Below, one piece after another: positions 60,159 to 61,062 of a stretch of 61,062 bases of DNA; the stretch's first letter is position 1, and the number at the start of each line of letters is the position of its first letter. Source of the stretch: Chloroflexota bacterium. Its GTDB lineage: Bacteria; Chloroflexota; Dehalococcoidia; DSTF01; RBG-16-68-14. A program made the position numbers and the translations under genes. The notes below the pieces were generated by a model that ran no database searches, was not told where the DNA came from, and worked only from the letters and a program-made list of their open reading frames with translations. The DNA lies in the NCBI GenBank assembly GCA_022565155.1, contig JADFKB010000007.1, positions 1 through 61,062 on the forward strand, in the 5' to 3' direction.

Positions 60159-61062
60159 ACGATGACTTCGGCGCGACGCTGACGTTCGACCTGAGCCGGC
60201 CAGGGCGTATCGGCTGCGCGCTGCCGGCGCTCGACGTCCCAGAATCGCCGCTGCCGCCGCCCGAGCTGCTGCGAGACGACCTGCCGCTGCCGGAGCTCTC
60301 GCAGCTCGATGTCGTGCGCTACTTCACCCGCCTCTCCCAGCGCAACTTCAGCATCGATACCGGCTTCTACCCACTCGGTAGCTGCTCGATGAAGTACAAC
60401 CCTAAAGTCCAGGAAGACATCGCCAGGCTGCCGGGCTTCGCCCAACTCCACCCGCTGCAGCCAAGCGATACAGCGCAAGGAGCGCTGGCGCTGATGCACG
60501 GCCTGCAGGGTCTGCTCGCCGAGATCACGGGCATGGACGACGTCTCGCTGGCGCCGGACGCCGGCGCACACGGAGAGCTGGCCGGCATCCTGATCGCCCG
60601 CGCGTACCACCACGCCAACGGGAACGGGCCTCGCCGCCGGGTGTTGGTACCCGACACCGCCCACGGCACGAACCCGGCGACGGCGGCGATGGCCGGCTTC
60701 GAAGTCGAGAGCATCGCCTCGGACGCTGATGGCAACCTCGACATCGCCGCGCTAGAAGCCGCTCTGAACGCCAATGGCGACTCCGTCGCTGCGCTGATGC
60801 TGACGCTGCCCAGCACGCTGGGCCTCTTCGAGCCGCAGATCCTGCGCATCGCCGAGCTGCTGCACAGCCACGGCGCGCTGCTCTACGGCGACGGCGCAAA
60901 TATGAACGCCATGCTCGGCCGGGTAAAGCCGGGCGACCTCGGCTTCGACATCATCCACCTCAACCTGCACAAGACGTTCAGCACGCCCCACGGCGGCGGC
61001 GGCCCCGGCGCCGGGCCGATCGCGGTGAAGTCGCATCTGGCGCCGTTCCTGCCCACGCCTCA
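60155..61062 (+). CDS. gcvPB: Glycine dehydrogenase (decarboxylating) subunit 2, truncated by window end
   Basis: FYPLGSCSMKYNPKVQEDIARLPGFAQLHPLQP; VPDTAHGTNPATAAMAGF; NLHKTFSTPHGGGGPGAGP; overlaps the gcvPA stop (ATGA); absent from ORF track. Confidence 0.97.
   Translation, partial: MNDDFGATLTFDLSRPGRIGCALPALDVPESPLPPPELLRDDLPLPELSQLDVVRYFTRLSQRNFSIDTGFYPLGSCSMKYNPKVQEDIARLPGFAQLHPLQPSDTAQGALALMHGLQGLLAEITGMDDVSLAPDAGAHGELAGILIARAYHHANGNGPRRRVLVPDTAHGTNPATAAMAGFEVESIASDADGNLDIAALEAALNANGDSVAALMLTLPSTLGLFEPQILRIAELLHSHGALLYGDGANMNAMLGRVKPGDLGFDIIHLNLHKTFSTPHGGGGPGAGPIAVKSHLAPFLPTP

Overview
High-GC bacterial chromosome segment; gene content and lipoprotein style suggest Chloroflexota/Dehalococcoidia (inference, not tested). 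Main content: (i) 1-12 kb, respiratory/cytochrome oxidase locus: FG-GAP protein (truncated by window start), ABC-2 exporter, CxxxxC thioredoxin-like lipoprotein, ctaB, ctaA, frameshifted membrane cupredoxin, ctaG, COX IV/III/I/II. (ii) 12-19 kb: GreA-like protein with N-terminal extension, TIM-barrel-like lipoprotein, membrane-anchored class III cyclase, FtsX/LolD-type ABC transporter inserted between 5' and 3' remnants of a second cyclase-family gene, acyl-CoA dehydrogenase. (iii) 20-34 kb: rpoB, rpoC, VTT/DedA-like protein, ispD, phosphotransferase, ispF, cysE, cysS, apt. (iv) 34-40 kb: polar amino-acid ABC transporter, two small lipoproteins, SWIM zinc finger. (v) 40-51 kb: thpR, amidohydrolase, metallophosphoesterase, ccsB, LmbE/GT4/acyltransferase cluster, acyl-CoA synthetase, HNH protein, two enoyl-CoA hydratases. 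(vi) 51.5-55.3 kb: MBL-fold gene split by a ~2.9 kb cargo-carrying insertion element. (vii) 56-61 kb: MBL paralog and gcvT-gcvH-gcvPA-gcvPB (truncated by window end). Strongest candidates for something new: (a) a tRNA inside the insertion element with a leucine-type body (A73, Leu-like D-arm) but a tRNA-Ser(GGA) anticodon loop; (b) a 25-codon leader ORF ending Y-C-C-V-C-P-stop directly before a hairpin upstream of cysE-cysS, resembling a cysteine-sensing attenuator; (c) an 18-bp operator TTGTGATA-N3-GGTACAA present in three copies upstream of ctaA, the cupredoxin gene and the COX operon. All calls were made by reading the sequence; no searches were run.
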